DNA of 64,000 nucleotides from Methylobacter sp. (lineage in GTDB: Bacteria > Pseudomonadota > Gammaproteobacteria > Methylococcales > Methylomonadaceae). The translations under genes were made by a program, and so were the position numbers. Positions within the stretch are counted from its first letter, which is position 1. Each line of letters starts with the position of its first letter. Positions 17,467 to 25,408 of the stretch are shown piece after piece. The stretch lies in the NCBI RefSeq assembly GCF_023227905.1, contig NZ_JALOCF010000003.1, positions 62,001 through 126,000 of the forward strand, given 5' to 3'. The notes beneath the pieces were generated by a model. That model saw only the letters and a program-made list of their open reading frames with translations. It did no database searches and was not told where the DNA came from.

Positions 17467-18294
17467 ATGGATAACAGCGTCTCCCCTCAAAACAGCCTGG
17501 TTTCTGTCCGAAATTTGTCGTTTTCCCGCGGCAACAAGAAAATATTTGACGATATTTCCTTGGAATTCGAGCGCGGTAAAGTGACTGCCATCATGGGGCC
17601 TAGCGGCACCGGCAAAACGACGCTGTTAAAACTGATCGGCGGGCAATTGTTTCCTAAACAAGGTTCCGTCATCGTTGATGGCAACGATGTTCACCGTTTA
17701 CGTAGATCTGAGCTTTACAACCTGCGTAAACGCATGGGCATGCTGTTCCAAAGCGGCGCTTTATTAACGGATATGAACGTATTCGATAATGTCGCATTTC
17801 CGTTACGCGAACATACCCATCTGCCTGAATCCATGATCCGCACTCTGGTTCTGATGAAGTTGCAGGCGGTCGGTTTGAGAGGCGCGCGAAACCTGATGCC
17901 TAACGAACTCTCCGGCGGCATGGCCAGGCGGATTGCATTGGCCAGGGCTATTGCGCTGGACCCGATGATGATTATGTACGACGAACCTTTTACCGGGCAG
18001 GATCCCATTTCAAAAGGGGCGTTGGTTCAACTCATCAAGTCATTGAATAATATCCTGGGGCTAACCAGCATCATTGTTTCCCATGATGTCCAGGAAACGG
18101 CGGCGATAGCTGACTATATTTACGTCATTTCGGAAGGCAAAGTTGTCGGACAAGGTACGTCCAAGGAAATTGAACAATCAGAATCCGAGTGGGTGCAGCA
18201 ATTCATGACCGGCGCAGCTGACGGCCCCGTGCATTTCCATTACCCGGCAAAAGATTATGTTGACGACTTGCTGTCGACAGGAAAACGTTATTAA
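17467..18294 (+). CDS. mlaF: Phospholipid ABC transporter ATP-binding protein MlaF
   Basis: This 275-residue ABC ATPase powers the Mla system, which keeps phospholipids asymmetrically distributed between the outer and inner membranes. Walker A is GPSGTGKT (residues 44-51), the signature is LSGGMARR, and Walker B runs MIMYDEPFTGQDP, followed by the switch His in VSHDV. The GM after the signature Gly and the FTGQDP motif are typical of the MlaF/Ttg2A branch. It is the first gene of mlaF-mlaE-mlaD-mlaB, with 57 bases to mlaE. Confidence 0.92.
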   Translation: MDNSVSPQNSLVSVRNLSFSRGNKKIFDDISLEFERGKVTAIMGPSGTGKTTLLKLIGGQLFPKQGSVIVDGNDVHRLRRSELYNLRKRMGMLFQSGALLTDMNVFDNVAFPLREHTHLPESMIRTLVLMKLQAVGLRGARNLMPNELSGGMARRIALARAIALDPMMIMYDEPFTGQDPISKGALVQLIKSLNNILGLTSIIVSHDVQETAAIADYIYVISEGKVVGQGTSKEIEQSESEWVQQFMTGAADGPVHFHYPAKDYVDDLLSTGKRY

Positions 18295-18351
18295 GGCAAA
18301 GAAATTTACGCCTTATAAAAGCAACACTGACTGTGTAAAACAAATAATAAA

Positions 18352-19131
18352 ATGATTGAACTTCTACAGAATTTGGGCAGAAACACCCGCACCAGTTTTA
18401 CCAAGCTTGGGCGAGGCACGTTTTTCCTGCTACAGACGACTTCCGGCATACTCAGCGTGCTGCCCCGCCCCAGACTGCTGCTTAACCAGATGCATTCGAT
18501 CGGCGTACTGTCTTTTCTGATTATCACCATTTCGGGCCTGTTTGTCGGCATGGTTCTGGGGCTGCAAGGCTATTACATACTCTCCGATTTTGGCGCCGAA
18601 GAAACGCTGGGGGTTATGGTTGCCGCCTCCCTGGTCAGGGAACTCGGCCCCGTGGTTTCGGCGCTTTTGTTCGCAGGCCGCGCCGGTTCCGCCTTAACAG
18701 CGGAAATTGGCCTGATGAAAGCGACTGAACAACTATCGGGCATGGAAATGATGGCCGTCGACCCGATCAAGCGCATCATTTCGCCGCGCTTTTTGGCCGG
18801 ATTTTTGTCCATGCCCTTACTTGCCGCCTTGTTCAGCGCAGTAGGCATTATCGGCGGACAAATAGTCGGCTCAGGCCTGTTAGGCGTTGATGAAGGCGCC
18901 TACTGGTCGCAAATGCGCGCCAATATCGATTTTCAGGACGACATTGTCAACGGCGTTATTAAAAGCATTGTGTTCGGATTTGTCGCTTCCTGGATAGCAT
19001 TGTTCGAAGGCTATGACGCCATCCCGACTTCGGAAGGAGTCAGCCGGGCCACCACACGCACCGTAGTCAATTCCGCTTTTAGTATTTTAGGTCTGGATTT
19101 TATTCTGACCGCACTCATGTTTGGAGATTAA
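18352..19131 (+). CDS. mlaE: Phospholipid ABC transporter permease MlaE
   Basis: This 259-residue inner-membrane permease has an N-terminal amphipathic interface helix and then about five membrane helices. The conserved blocks GMVLGLQGYYIL, LVRELGPVVSALLFAGRAGSALTAEIG and MKATEQLSGMEMMAVDP mark the MlaE family; the last forms the coupling segment to MlaF. It spans the membrane as a dimer beneath the MlaD ring. Only six bases separate it from mlaD, indicating one transcript. Confidence 0.93.
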   Translation: MIELLQNLGRNTRTSFTKLGRGTFFLLQTTSGILSVLPRPRLLLNQMHSIGVLSFLIITISGLFVGMVLGLQGYYILSDFGAEETLGVMVAASLVRELGPVVSALLFAGRAGSALTAEIGLMKATEQLSGMEMMAVDPIKRIISPRFLAGFLSMPLLAALFSAVGIIGGQIVGSGLLGVDEGAYWSQMRANIDFQDDIVNGVIKSIVFGFVASWIALFEGYDAIPTSEGVSRATTRTVVNSAFSILGLDFILTALMFGD

Positions 19132-19137
19132 ATAACA

Positions 19138-19608
19138 ATGCAGCATACCAGTACCCAGGACACATTTGTCGGACTCTTTGTCGCATCAGGCATTGCCGGT
19201 TTGTTTTTTCTTGCCTTGCAAGTGAGCAATTTAAGTTCTTTTACCGCGCATGACACTTATACGCTGACTGCCCGTTTCGAAAACTCCGGCGGCCTGAAGG
19301 TTAAATCCCCGGTTTCATCGGCCGGCGTTAAAATCGGCCAAGTCAGCTCGATTAGCTTCGATCCAAAAACCTATGAATCGGTTGTAAAACTGAGTATTGA
19401 CAAACAGTACAGCACCCTTCCTGACGACACTACAGCCAGCGTTTACACGGCCGGTTTGTTAGGCGAACAATACGTCAACCTGGACGCAGGCGGCTCGGAT
19501 GAGTTTTTAAAAGACGGGGGTAATATTGACGTCACCAATTCAGCCATTATTTTGGAAAAGGCGATCGGCCAATTCCTGTTTAAATCTGCGGCGGATGAAA
19601 AAAAGTGA
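19138..19608 (+). CDS. mlaD: Mla system MCE-domain lipid-binding protein MlaD
   Basis: This 156-residue protein has one N-terminal transmembrane anchor (about residues 12-30) followed by a single MCE domain, with YTLTARFENSGGLKVKSPVSSAGVKIGQV and the later TAGLLGEQYVNLDAGG motif. MlaD forms a hexameric ring in the periplasm that binds phospholipid. The length is normal for the short proteobacterial form. Its stop codon overlaps the GTG start of the STAS protein gene (GTGA), the place where mlaC stands in the canonical operon. Confidence 0.92.
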   Translation: MQHTSTQDTFVGLFVASGIAGLFFLALQVSNLSSFTAHDTYTLTARFENSGGLKVKSPVSSAGVKIGQVSSISFDPKTYESVVKLSIDKQYSTLPDDTTASVYTAGLLGEQYVNLDAGGSDEFLKDGGNIDVTNSAIILEKAIGQFLFKSAADEKK

Positions 19609-19916
19609 GTCAACTGAATATTATTAAAGAGAGTGCCGGGCACATTGTTATTGATGGCGATTTAACTTTCGCAACCATCGATAAAAAGACTCTCAAGTCA
19701 TTTTCTTTTTTAAATGCCGCAAAAGAAATCACCATTGATCTGAGCCGCGTATCCAGCACTGACAGCGCCGGGCTCGCGTTAATGATCGAATGGATAAGAT
19801 ATTCCCGGCACAATAGAACGCAATTAAGCTTCAAAAACATTCCCGAGCAGCTCCTCAACCTTGCCAAACTCAGCGGCTTTGACCAAACAAGCCATTTTGC
19901 AGCTCAAACTGATTAA
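19605..19916 (+). CDS. mlaB: STAS-domain protein MlaB
   Basis: This 103-residue protein has a STAS fold with ITIDLSRVSSTDSAGLALMIEWIRYSR; the DSAGL motif around Ser51-Ala52 is the STAS hallmark. In the Mla system MlaB binds the MlaF ATPase and is needed for complex assembly and activity. Translation starts at GTG 19605, overlapping the mlaD stop, which indicates coupling. No gene for the periplasmic shuttle MlaC lies between them, and no BolA-type ibaG lies between this gene and murA. Confidence 0.88.
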   Translation: MSQLNIIKESAGHIVIDGDLTFATIDKKTLKSFSFLNAAKEITIDLSRVSSTDSAGLALMIEWIRYSRHNRTQLSFKNIPEQLLNLAKLSGFDQTSHFAAQTD

Positions 19917-19921
19917 TAGAG

Positions 19922-19998
19922 AAGGCTAAAGACGAAAGACAAAAGGCGCAAAAAGCCGATCACTTTCCCTTAGCCCTTAGCCCTTAGCCCTTAGCCTT
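19922..19998. repeat. Palindromic intergenic repeat with CCCTTAG heptamer array
   Basis: AAGGCTAA (19922-19929) pairs with TTAGCCTT (19991-19998). The right arm consists of four tandem CCCTTAG heptamers (19967-19994) plus a partial fifth, and the left arm of GACGAAAGAC and AAAAGGCG units. It occupies nearly the whole gap between mlaB and murA. It appears related in build, though not identical in sequence, to the repeats after hisG and hisD. Confidence 0.6.
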
Positions 19999-20007
19999 AA
20001 GATTTAT

Positions 20008-21273
20008 ATGGACAAACTAATTATTACCGGCGGCGCACGACTCTCTGGAGAGCTGCGTATTTCCGGCGCCAAAAATGCCGCCTTACCGATTCTGGCTGCC
20101 ACATTGCTCTCGGAAGCGCCGGTTAGCGTCGGCAATATCCCGCATCTCCATGACATCACCACAACCATGGAATTACTGGGCCGCATGGGCGTCCATTTGA
20201 CCGTCGATGAGAAGATGAACATCGAAGTCGATTCCAGCACCATCAACAGTTTTGTAGCGCCTTATGAACTGGTCAGAACCATGCGCGCTTCAATCCTAGT
20301 ATTAGGGCCTTTAGTGGCTCGATTCGGCGAAGCCCATGTGTCATTGCCCGGCGGCTGCGCTATCGGTTCGCGGCCTGTCGACATCCACATCAACGGCCTG
20401 ATAAAAATGGGCGCCGATATTACCGTCGAAAATGGTTTTATCCATGCCAAAGCCTCCCGCCTTAAAGGCTGCCGCCTGGTTCTGGAACAGATCACCGTTA
20501 CCGGCACTGAAAACCTGCTTATGGCCGCCGCCTTGGCCGAAGGCACCACGATTATTGAGAATGCCGCCAAGGAACCTGAAGTTACCGATTTGGCCCACTT
20601 TCTAAATAAGATGGGGGCAAAGATCAGTGGCATAGGCACCGATGTGCTGGTCATTGAAGGCGTAGAAAAGCTGGGCGTTGACAGCATCCACTATGACATC
20701 CTTCCCGACCGGATCGAAACCGGCACTTACCTGATTGCTGCGGCAATCACCGGCGGCAGCATCAAGCTTAAAAACACCCGCCCTGATATTCTGGACGCTG
20801 TACTGGAAAAACTGGTTGAAGCCGGCGCTGAAATCACTACCGGCAAAGACTGGATCAAGCTGGATATGCACGGCAAAAAACCCAAGGCTGTTTCGGTTCG
20901 AACCTCGCCTTATCCGGCCTTTCCGACCGATATGCAGGCACAATTCACTGCCATGAATGCCATCGCCGACGGAGTCGGAACCATTACTGAAACGGTTTTT
21001 GAAAATCGCTTCATGCATGTTCAGGAATTGATGCGCATGGGCGCCGACATTAAGCTGGAATCGAATACCGCGATCTGCACCGGCGCCGCAAAACTGACCG
21101 GCGCACCGGTTATGGCGACCGACTTAAGGGCTTCGGCAAGTCTTGTAATAGCCGCGCTGGTGGCCGAAGGGGACACCTTGGTTGACCGTATTTATCATAT
21201 CGACCGGGGATATGACCACATCGAAGAAAAGCTCTCTCAATTGGGCGCAACAATACGCCGCGTCCCAAGATAA
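20008..21273 (+). CDS. murA: UDP-N-acetylglucosamine 1-carboxyvinyltransferase MurA
   Basis: This 421-residue cytoplasmic enzyme catalyses the first committed step of peptidoglycan synthesis, transferring enolpyruvate from phosphoenolpyruvate to UDP-GlcNAc. The N-terminal ISGAKNAALPILAATLL block binds substrate. The loop LPGGCAIGSRPVD carries the catalytic cysteine, Cys117, so the enzyme has the fosfomycin-sensitive residue. The C-terminal half includes YPAFPTDMQAQFTAMN and the DLRASASLVIAAL segment. Length and motifs are fully normal. Its place after the mla genes and before hisG is common in Beta- and Gammaproteobacteria. Confidence 0.97.
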   Translation: MDKLIITGGARLSGELRISGAKNAALPILAATLLSEAPVSVGNIPHLHDITTTMELLGRMGVHLTVDEKMNIEVDSSTINSFVAPYELVRTMRASILVLGPLVARFGEAHVSLPGGCAIGSRPVDIHINGLIKMGADITVENGFIHAKASRLKGCRLVLEQITVTGTENLLMAAALAEGTTIIENAAKEPEVTDLAHFLNKMGAKISGIGTDVLVIEGVEKLGVDSIHYDILPDRIETGTYLIAAAITGGSIKLKNTRPDILDAVLEKLVEAGAEITTGKDWIKLDMHGKKPKAVSVRTSPYPAFPTDMQAQFTAMNAIADGVGTITETVFENRFMHVQELMRMGADIKLESNTAICTGAAKLTGAPVMATDLRASASLVIAALVAEGDTLVDRIYHIDRGYDHIEEKLSQLGATIRRVPR

Positions 21274-21282
21274 GGTTTAACC

Positions 21283-21912
21283 ATGATAACTATTGCCGTA
21301 TCTAAAGGTAGAATTTATGAGGACGCCCTGCCCTTATTGGCAGAAGCAGGCATCACGCCGATTGACGACCCAAAAACCTGCCGCAAGTTGATTTTACGAA
21401 CCACACGGGACGACGTTCAGCTGGTCATCATCCGCGCCACCGACGTACCTACTTTTGTTGAATATGGCGCTGCCGACATGGGCATCGCCGGAAAAGACAT
21501 ACTGCTGGAGCACGGCGCTGAAAGCCTGTATGAGCCATTGGATTTGAATATCGCCTGTTGCCGCTTAATGACGGCCGCACATAAAGATGCGCCGCCGATT
21601 GCCGGACGCGTCCGCGTTGCAACCAAGTACGTTAAAATCACCCAACGTTACTTCGCCAGCTTAGGCATACAGGCAGAAATCATTAAATTGTACGGCTCAA
21701 TGGAGCTGGCGCCGCTGGTTGGCCTTTCCGATTGCATTGTTGACCTGGTCGATACCGGCAATACGTTAAAAGCCAATGACCTGGAGCCTCGGGACCTGAT
21801 TATGAATATCAGCTCAAGACTGATCGTCAATAAAGCGGCCATGAAGATGAAGCATCAGGCGATTCAATCGCTGCTCGACCAGTTTGAAAAGACGCTTGCG
21901 AAAAGAGGTTAG
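21283..21912 (+). CDS. hisG: ATP phosphoribosyltransferase HisG, short form
   Basis: This 209-residue enzyme performs the first step of histidine biosynthesis, joining ATP and phosphoribosyl pyrophosphate. It has VSKGRIYEDALPLL at the N-terminus, the ATDVPTFVEYGAADMGIAGKD block and the phosphate-binding CIVDLVDTGNTLKAN motif. It stops before the regulatory ACT-like domain of the long form, so it belongs to the short class, which works as a complex with HisZ. No hisZ is in the window. Nine bases separate it from murA, so the two genes are probably cotranscribed. Confidence 0.95.
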   Translation: MITIAVSKGRIYEDALPLLAEAGITPIDDPKTCRKLILRTTRDDVQLVIIRATDVPTFVEYGAADMGIAGKDILLEHGAESLYEPLDLNIACCRLMTAAHKDAPPIAGRVRVATKYVKITQRYFASLGIQAEIIKLYGSMELAPLVGLSDCIVDLVDTGNTLKANDLEPRDLIMNISSRLIVNKAAMKMKHQAIQSLLDQFEKTLAKRG

Positions 21913-21941
21913 CCCGCCATAAGCTCAGTTTAAAAGCATTG

Positions 21942-22011
21942 CACCACGAAGACGCGAAGGGCACGAAGAAAAGCAAAATAACAACTTCATGTCCCTCATG
22001 TCTTCGTGGTG
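21942..22011. repeat. Palindromic ACCACGAAG intergenic repeat between hisG and hisD
   Basis: The left arm (21942-21968, starting CACCACGAAGACGCGAAGG) and right arm (21985-22011, ending CATGTCTTCGTGGTG) are each 27 bases and pair with only a few mismatches around a 16-base AT-rich loop. The units are variants of GAAGRCACGAAGR. It lies inside what should be one his operon, so it will fold as a long hairpin in the mRNA. Confidence 0.75.
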
Positions 22012-22079
22012 AATAAATCAATCTATTTACACTATCGGATTGAATATATTGCACCATTTAATACTTTAGTTATCTGCTC

Positions 22080-23384
22080 ATGCCCAACATAAATATCACT
22101 AAACTCGACGCCTCATCAGCCGATTTCGATCGGCAGTTAAAGGATTTGCTGGCTTTTGACAAAACCGACGACTTGGAAATCCATCAGCGCGTTCTGGCGA
22201 TTATTGCCGATGTCCGCAACAATGGCGATCAAGCGGTTATTGATTACACCAACCGTTTCGACCACCGCACAGTTACGCAGGCCTCCGATCTGGAGTTATC
22301 TTCGGAACTTCTGAAATCGGCCTGGAACGGTTTGCCTGCTGAACAAGCCCAGGCATTACAAGCCGCCGCAAACCGTATCCGCGCTTATGCCGAACACCAA
22401 AAAATGGAGTCGTGGCAATATACCGAGACTGACGGCACCGTACTCGGACAGAAGATTACTCCGCTGGACCGTGTAGGGCTTTATGTGCCGGGTGGTAAAG
22501 CCGCCTATCCTTCTTCGGTGTTGATGAATGCGATACCGGCCAAAGTCGCGGGTGTCGACGAGTTGATCATGGTCGTGCCCGCGCCTCGCGGCGAAACCAA
22601 TCAACTGGTTCTGGCGGCCGCTTATCTGGCCGGCGTAGACCGTGTATTTACGATGGGCGGGGCGCAAGCCGTCGCCGCGCTGGCTTACGGCACCGAAACC
22701 ATTCCTGCGGTGGCTAAGATCGTCGGACCGGGCAATATTTATGTGGCTACCGCCAAAAAACTGGTGTTCGGGCAAGTCGGTATCGACATGATTGCCGGGC
22801 CTTCGGAAATCCTGGTTATCTGCGACGGCAAAACCAATCCGGACTGGATTGCAATGGATCTGTTTTCACAAGCCGAACATGACGAAAATGCCCAATCTAT
22901 CTTGATCAGTCCTGACGCAGCTTACTTGGATGCGGTTGAACAAAGCATCAACAAATTATTGCCGACTATGGAACGGGCCGAGATCATCAGGACATCGCTG
23001 ATTACGCGCGGCGCATTGATCAAGGTCAGCGATTTAGACGCCGCCGCCGATGTGGTGAATATTATTGCGCCTGAGCATCTGGAACTCTCCGTTGAGGACC
23101 CGGAAGCCTTATGCAAAAACATTCGCCACGCGGGCGCCATTTTCATGGGCCGATATACTGCGGAAGCACTAGGCGATTACTGCGCAGGACCCAACCATGT
23201 ACTGCCGACCTCCAGCACGGCACGGTTTTCGTCACCGCTGGGTGTTTATGATTTCCAAAAACGCTCCAGTTTGATCAACTGTTCTGAAGCAGGTGCGGAT
23301 AGGCTGGGCAAAACCGCATCCCTATTAGCACGGGGCGAAAGCCTGACCGCCCATGCGCGGTCTGCGGAATATAGAATAAAATAA
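22080..23384 (+). CDS. hisD: Histidinol dehydrogenase HisD
   Basis: This 434-residue zinc enzyme oxidises L-histidinol to L-histidine in two NAD-dependent steps, the last reactions of the pathway. The family blocks are clear: GVRNNGDQAV-like ADVRNNGDQAVIDYTNRFD, LDRVGLYVPGGKAAYPSSVLMNAIPA, FTMGGAQAVAALAYGT, VGPGNIYVATAKK and DLFSQAEHDENAQSIL, which supplies the Gln and His zinc ligands. Length is typical. It begins 167 bases after hisG, the gap being filled mostly by a palindromic repeat, and is followed by hisC after another repeat. Confidence 0.97.
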   Translation: MPNINITKLDASSADFDRQLKDLLAFDKTDDLEIHQRVLAIIADVRNNGDQAVIDYTNRFDHRTVTQASDLELSSELLKSAWNGLPAEQAQALQAAANRIRAYAEHQKMESWQYTETDGTVLGQKITPLDRVGLYVPGGKAAYPSSVLMNAIPAKVAGVDELIMVVPAPRGETNQLVLAAAYLAGVDRVFTMGGAQAVAALAYGTETIPAVAKIVGPGNIYVATAKKLVFGQVGIDMIAGPSEILVICDGKTNPDWIAMDLFSQAEHDENAQSILISPDAAYLDAVEQSINKLLPTMERAEIIRTSLITRGALIKVSDLDAAADVVNIIAPEHLELSVEDPEALCKNIRHAGAIFMGRYTAEALGDYCAGPNHVLPTSSTARFSSPLGVYDFQKRSSLINCSEAGADRLGKTASLLARGESLTAHARSAEYRIK

Positions 23385-23466
23385 CGACGAAAGGCGAAAG
23401 GCCCAAGGCGAAAACATCTCTTTGCGTCGAACCTTTCGCCTTTTGCCTTTCGCCTTTTGCCTTTAG
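23385..23466. repeat. Palindromic GGCGAAAGGC intergenic repeat between hisD and hisC
   Basis: The left arm (about 23385-23414) reads CGACGAAAGGCGAAAGGCCC and on. The right arm (about 23433-23464) is built of CTTTCGCC and TTTTGCC units that pair with it. It starts immediately after the hisD stop and ends ten bases before the hisC start, so it fills the whole junction. The build is the same as the repeats after mlaB and hisG, with GAAAGGC in place of GAAGRCAC units. Confidence 0.7.
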
Positions 23467-23476
23467 TTTTGAACCT

Positions 23477-24553
23477 ATGAAAATTTCCTCTCTTTTCCGT
23501 AAAGAAGTCTTGGCGATGTCCGCCTATAAAGTTGCAGATGCCACGGGTTTGGTCAAACTGGATGCCATGGAAAACCCCTACAGTTGGCCTGAAGACATTA
23601 AAGCGAAATGGCTGGAAGCGTTGAAAGACTGCCCGCTGAACCGCTATCCCGACCCTGAAGCCGGGCATCTGACTGCGACCATTAAACGCTTGAATCAAAT
23701 ACCCGACCAGTTCGATGTACTGCTGGGCAATGGTTCCGATGAAATCATTCAATTGCTGTTAATGGCGCTGCCTTCGAATGCCTCGGTGCTGACGCCCGAC
23801 CCCGGTTTTGTGATGTATAAACAGTTGAGTCTGTGCCTGGGGCTGGACTACCATGCCATTCCGTTGCTTGCAGACAGCTTTGACCTGGATTTGCCGGCCA
23901 TGCTGGATGCAATAGAAAAGCATCAGCCTTCGGTCATTTTTCTGGCTTATCCCAATAACCCGACCGGAAATTTATTTTCCGAAGCGTCCATCCGGAAAAT
24001 CATAAAAGCCGCCAAAGGTTTGGTGGTAATTGACGAAGCCTATGCGCCTTTTGCCGACGCCAGCTTTATCGACAGCCTGGGGCAATATGACAACCTGTTG
24101 GTCATGCGCACCGTATCGAAACTGGGACTGGCGGGATTACGCCTCGGTTATATCGCCGGCATGCCGGATATCATTGAACAACTCCATAAGATTCGCCTGC
24201 CCTACAATATTAATAGCCTCACGCAAATCAGCGCGGATTTTGCCTTGTCCAACAAAGCCTTGTTTGACCAACAAACCCAGCAGATTTGCGCTGAACGGTC
24301 GGTTGTTTTTAACCGGTTAAATGCACTAGACGGCATCACCGTCTATCCCAGCGCGGCCAATTTCATTCTGTTTAGAACCCCCGAAAATCGGGCCACCGAA
24401 ATCTTCGCGTCAATAAAACAACAGGGTGTTTTAATTAAGAATCTCAGCCCGCAAGGAGGCTTGCTGGCCGATTGTCTGCGGGTAACTGTAGGCAAACCGG
24501 AAGAAAATGAGGCATTTCTTGCCGCCTTATCAAGGAGCCTGGCCGCTTCATAG
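23477..24553 (+). CDS. hisC: Histidinol-phosphate aminotransferase HisC
   Basis: This 358-residue PLP enzyme of aminotransferase class I/II converts imidazole-acetol phosphate and glutamate to histidinol phosphate. Motifs include LDAMENPYSWP, LLGNGSDEIIQLL, FLAYPNNPTGN, VVIDEAYAPFAD and the Schiff-base lysine in VSKLGLAGLRLGY. The longer start at 23477 gives the usual RKEVLAMSAYKVADATG lead; an internal ATG at 23516 would remove 13 residues. It closes the his part of this cluster; other his genes are not in the window. Confidence 0.95.
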   Translation: MKISSLFRKEVLAMSAYKVADATGLVKLDAMENPYSWPEDIKAKWLEALKDCPLNRYPDPEAGHLTATIKRLNQIPDQFDVLLGNGSDEIIQLLLMALPSNASVLTPDPGFVMYKQLSLCLGLDYHAIPLLADSFDLDLPAMLDAIEKHQPSVIFLAYPNNPTGNLFSEASIRKIIKAAKGLVVIDEAYAPFADASFIDSLGQYDNLLVMRTVSKLGLAGLRLGYIAGMPDIIEQLHKIRLPYNINSLTQISADFALSNKALFDQQTQQICAERSVVFNRLNALDGITVYPSAANFILFRTPENRATEIFASIKQQGVLIKNLSPQGGLLADCLRVTVGKPEENEAFLAALSRSLAAS

Positions 24554-24814
24554 TTGGAATAACCATCTTATCAAGTCACCAAACAGACCATTTATATGTA
24601 AATATTTAACAACCCCAGCGTGGTTGCACAACAAACAATCTGCCGCAATATCATAGACTTGTGACTTACATAACTATACCCAATCATCAGCGGCACATAA
24701 CAAACACCAAAACCAGCGGCATAAGCACTTCAAATCTTACAAGCTCTAATGGTATATTGGTGAAGTAAATAATGCGCTCGTAAGAAGCGCAGACTTAATC
24801 AGGAGAGTTCTATA

Positions 24815-25408
24815 ATGAATGATAAAGGCGTCGATCAATCCAAACGCCAGTTTCTAACCACGGCTTTGACAGTGGTTGGCGCAGTCGGCACAGGCTATTT
24901 GGCTGTTCCTTTTCTTGCTCAGATGCAACCCAGCGTTAAGGCCATGGCGGCTGGCGCTCCTGTTGAAGTTGACCTCAGCAAAATGGAACCCGGCCAGTTA
25001 ATCAGGGTCGCGTGGCGAGGCAAACCGGTCTGGATACTTAACAGAACCTCCGAGGTTCTTGAAACGCTAAAAACGCTGGACAATGAGCTAAGAGATCCTC
25101 TTTCCAACGAATCCCTACAACCTGAGTCCAGCAAAAACCCGGTGCGCTCTATTAAGCCGGAAATCTTTGTGGCCGTGGGTTTATGCACACACTTGGGCTG
25201 CTCTCCCACGTTTCGTCCTGAAATAGCTCCCAATGATCTTGGCGAAAAGTGGAAAGGCGGATTTTTCTGTCCGTGCCATGGCTCCTGGTTTGATCTGGCA
25301 GGTCGCGTTTATCGCGGCGTACCGGCACCGACTAACCTGGAAATCCCCCCTTACCGCTATATTACCGATACCCAGCTAATTATTGGCGAAGAGGAAGCAA
25401 GCGCATGA
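24815..25408 (+). CDS. petA: Ubiquinol-cytochrome c reductase iron-sulfur subunit (Rieske protein)
   Basis: This 197-residue subunit carries the 2Fe-2S cluster that takes the first electron from ubiquinol in the bc1 complex. The N-terminus (SKRQFLTTALTVVG, then a hydrophobic helix) resembles a Tat-type anchor with a Lys-Arg rather than twin Arg. Cluster ligands lie in CTHLGC and CPCHGSWF, followed by a Pro-rich loop. AGGAG lies about nine bases before the ATG. The stop overlaps the petB start (ATGA at 25405-25408), so the subunits are translationally coupled. Confidence 0.95.
   Translation: MNDKGVDQSKRQFLTTALTVVGAVGTGYLAVPFLAQMQPSVKAMAAGAPVEVDLSKMEPGQLIRVAWRGKPVWILNRTSEVLETLKTLDNELRDPLSNESLQPESSKNPVRSIKPEIFVAVGLCTHLGCSPTFRPEIAPNDLGEKWKGGFFCPCHGSWFDLAGRVYRGVPAPTNLEIPPYRYITDTQLIIGEEEASA

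Noticed and set aside
19967..19998. CCCTTAG array considered as CRISPR or telomere-like sequence
   Set aside because: The units are seven bases and directly adjacent with no spacers, and there are no cas genes. A four-copy heptamer in an intergenic palindrome is not a CRISPR array.
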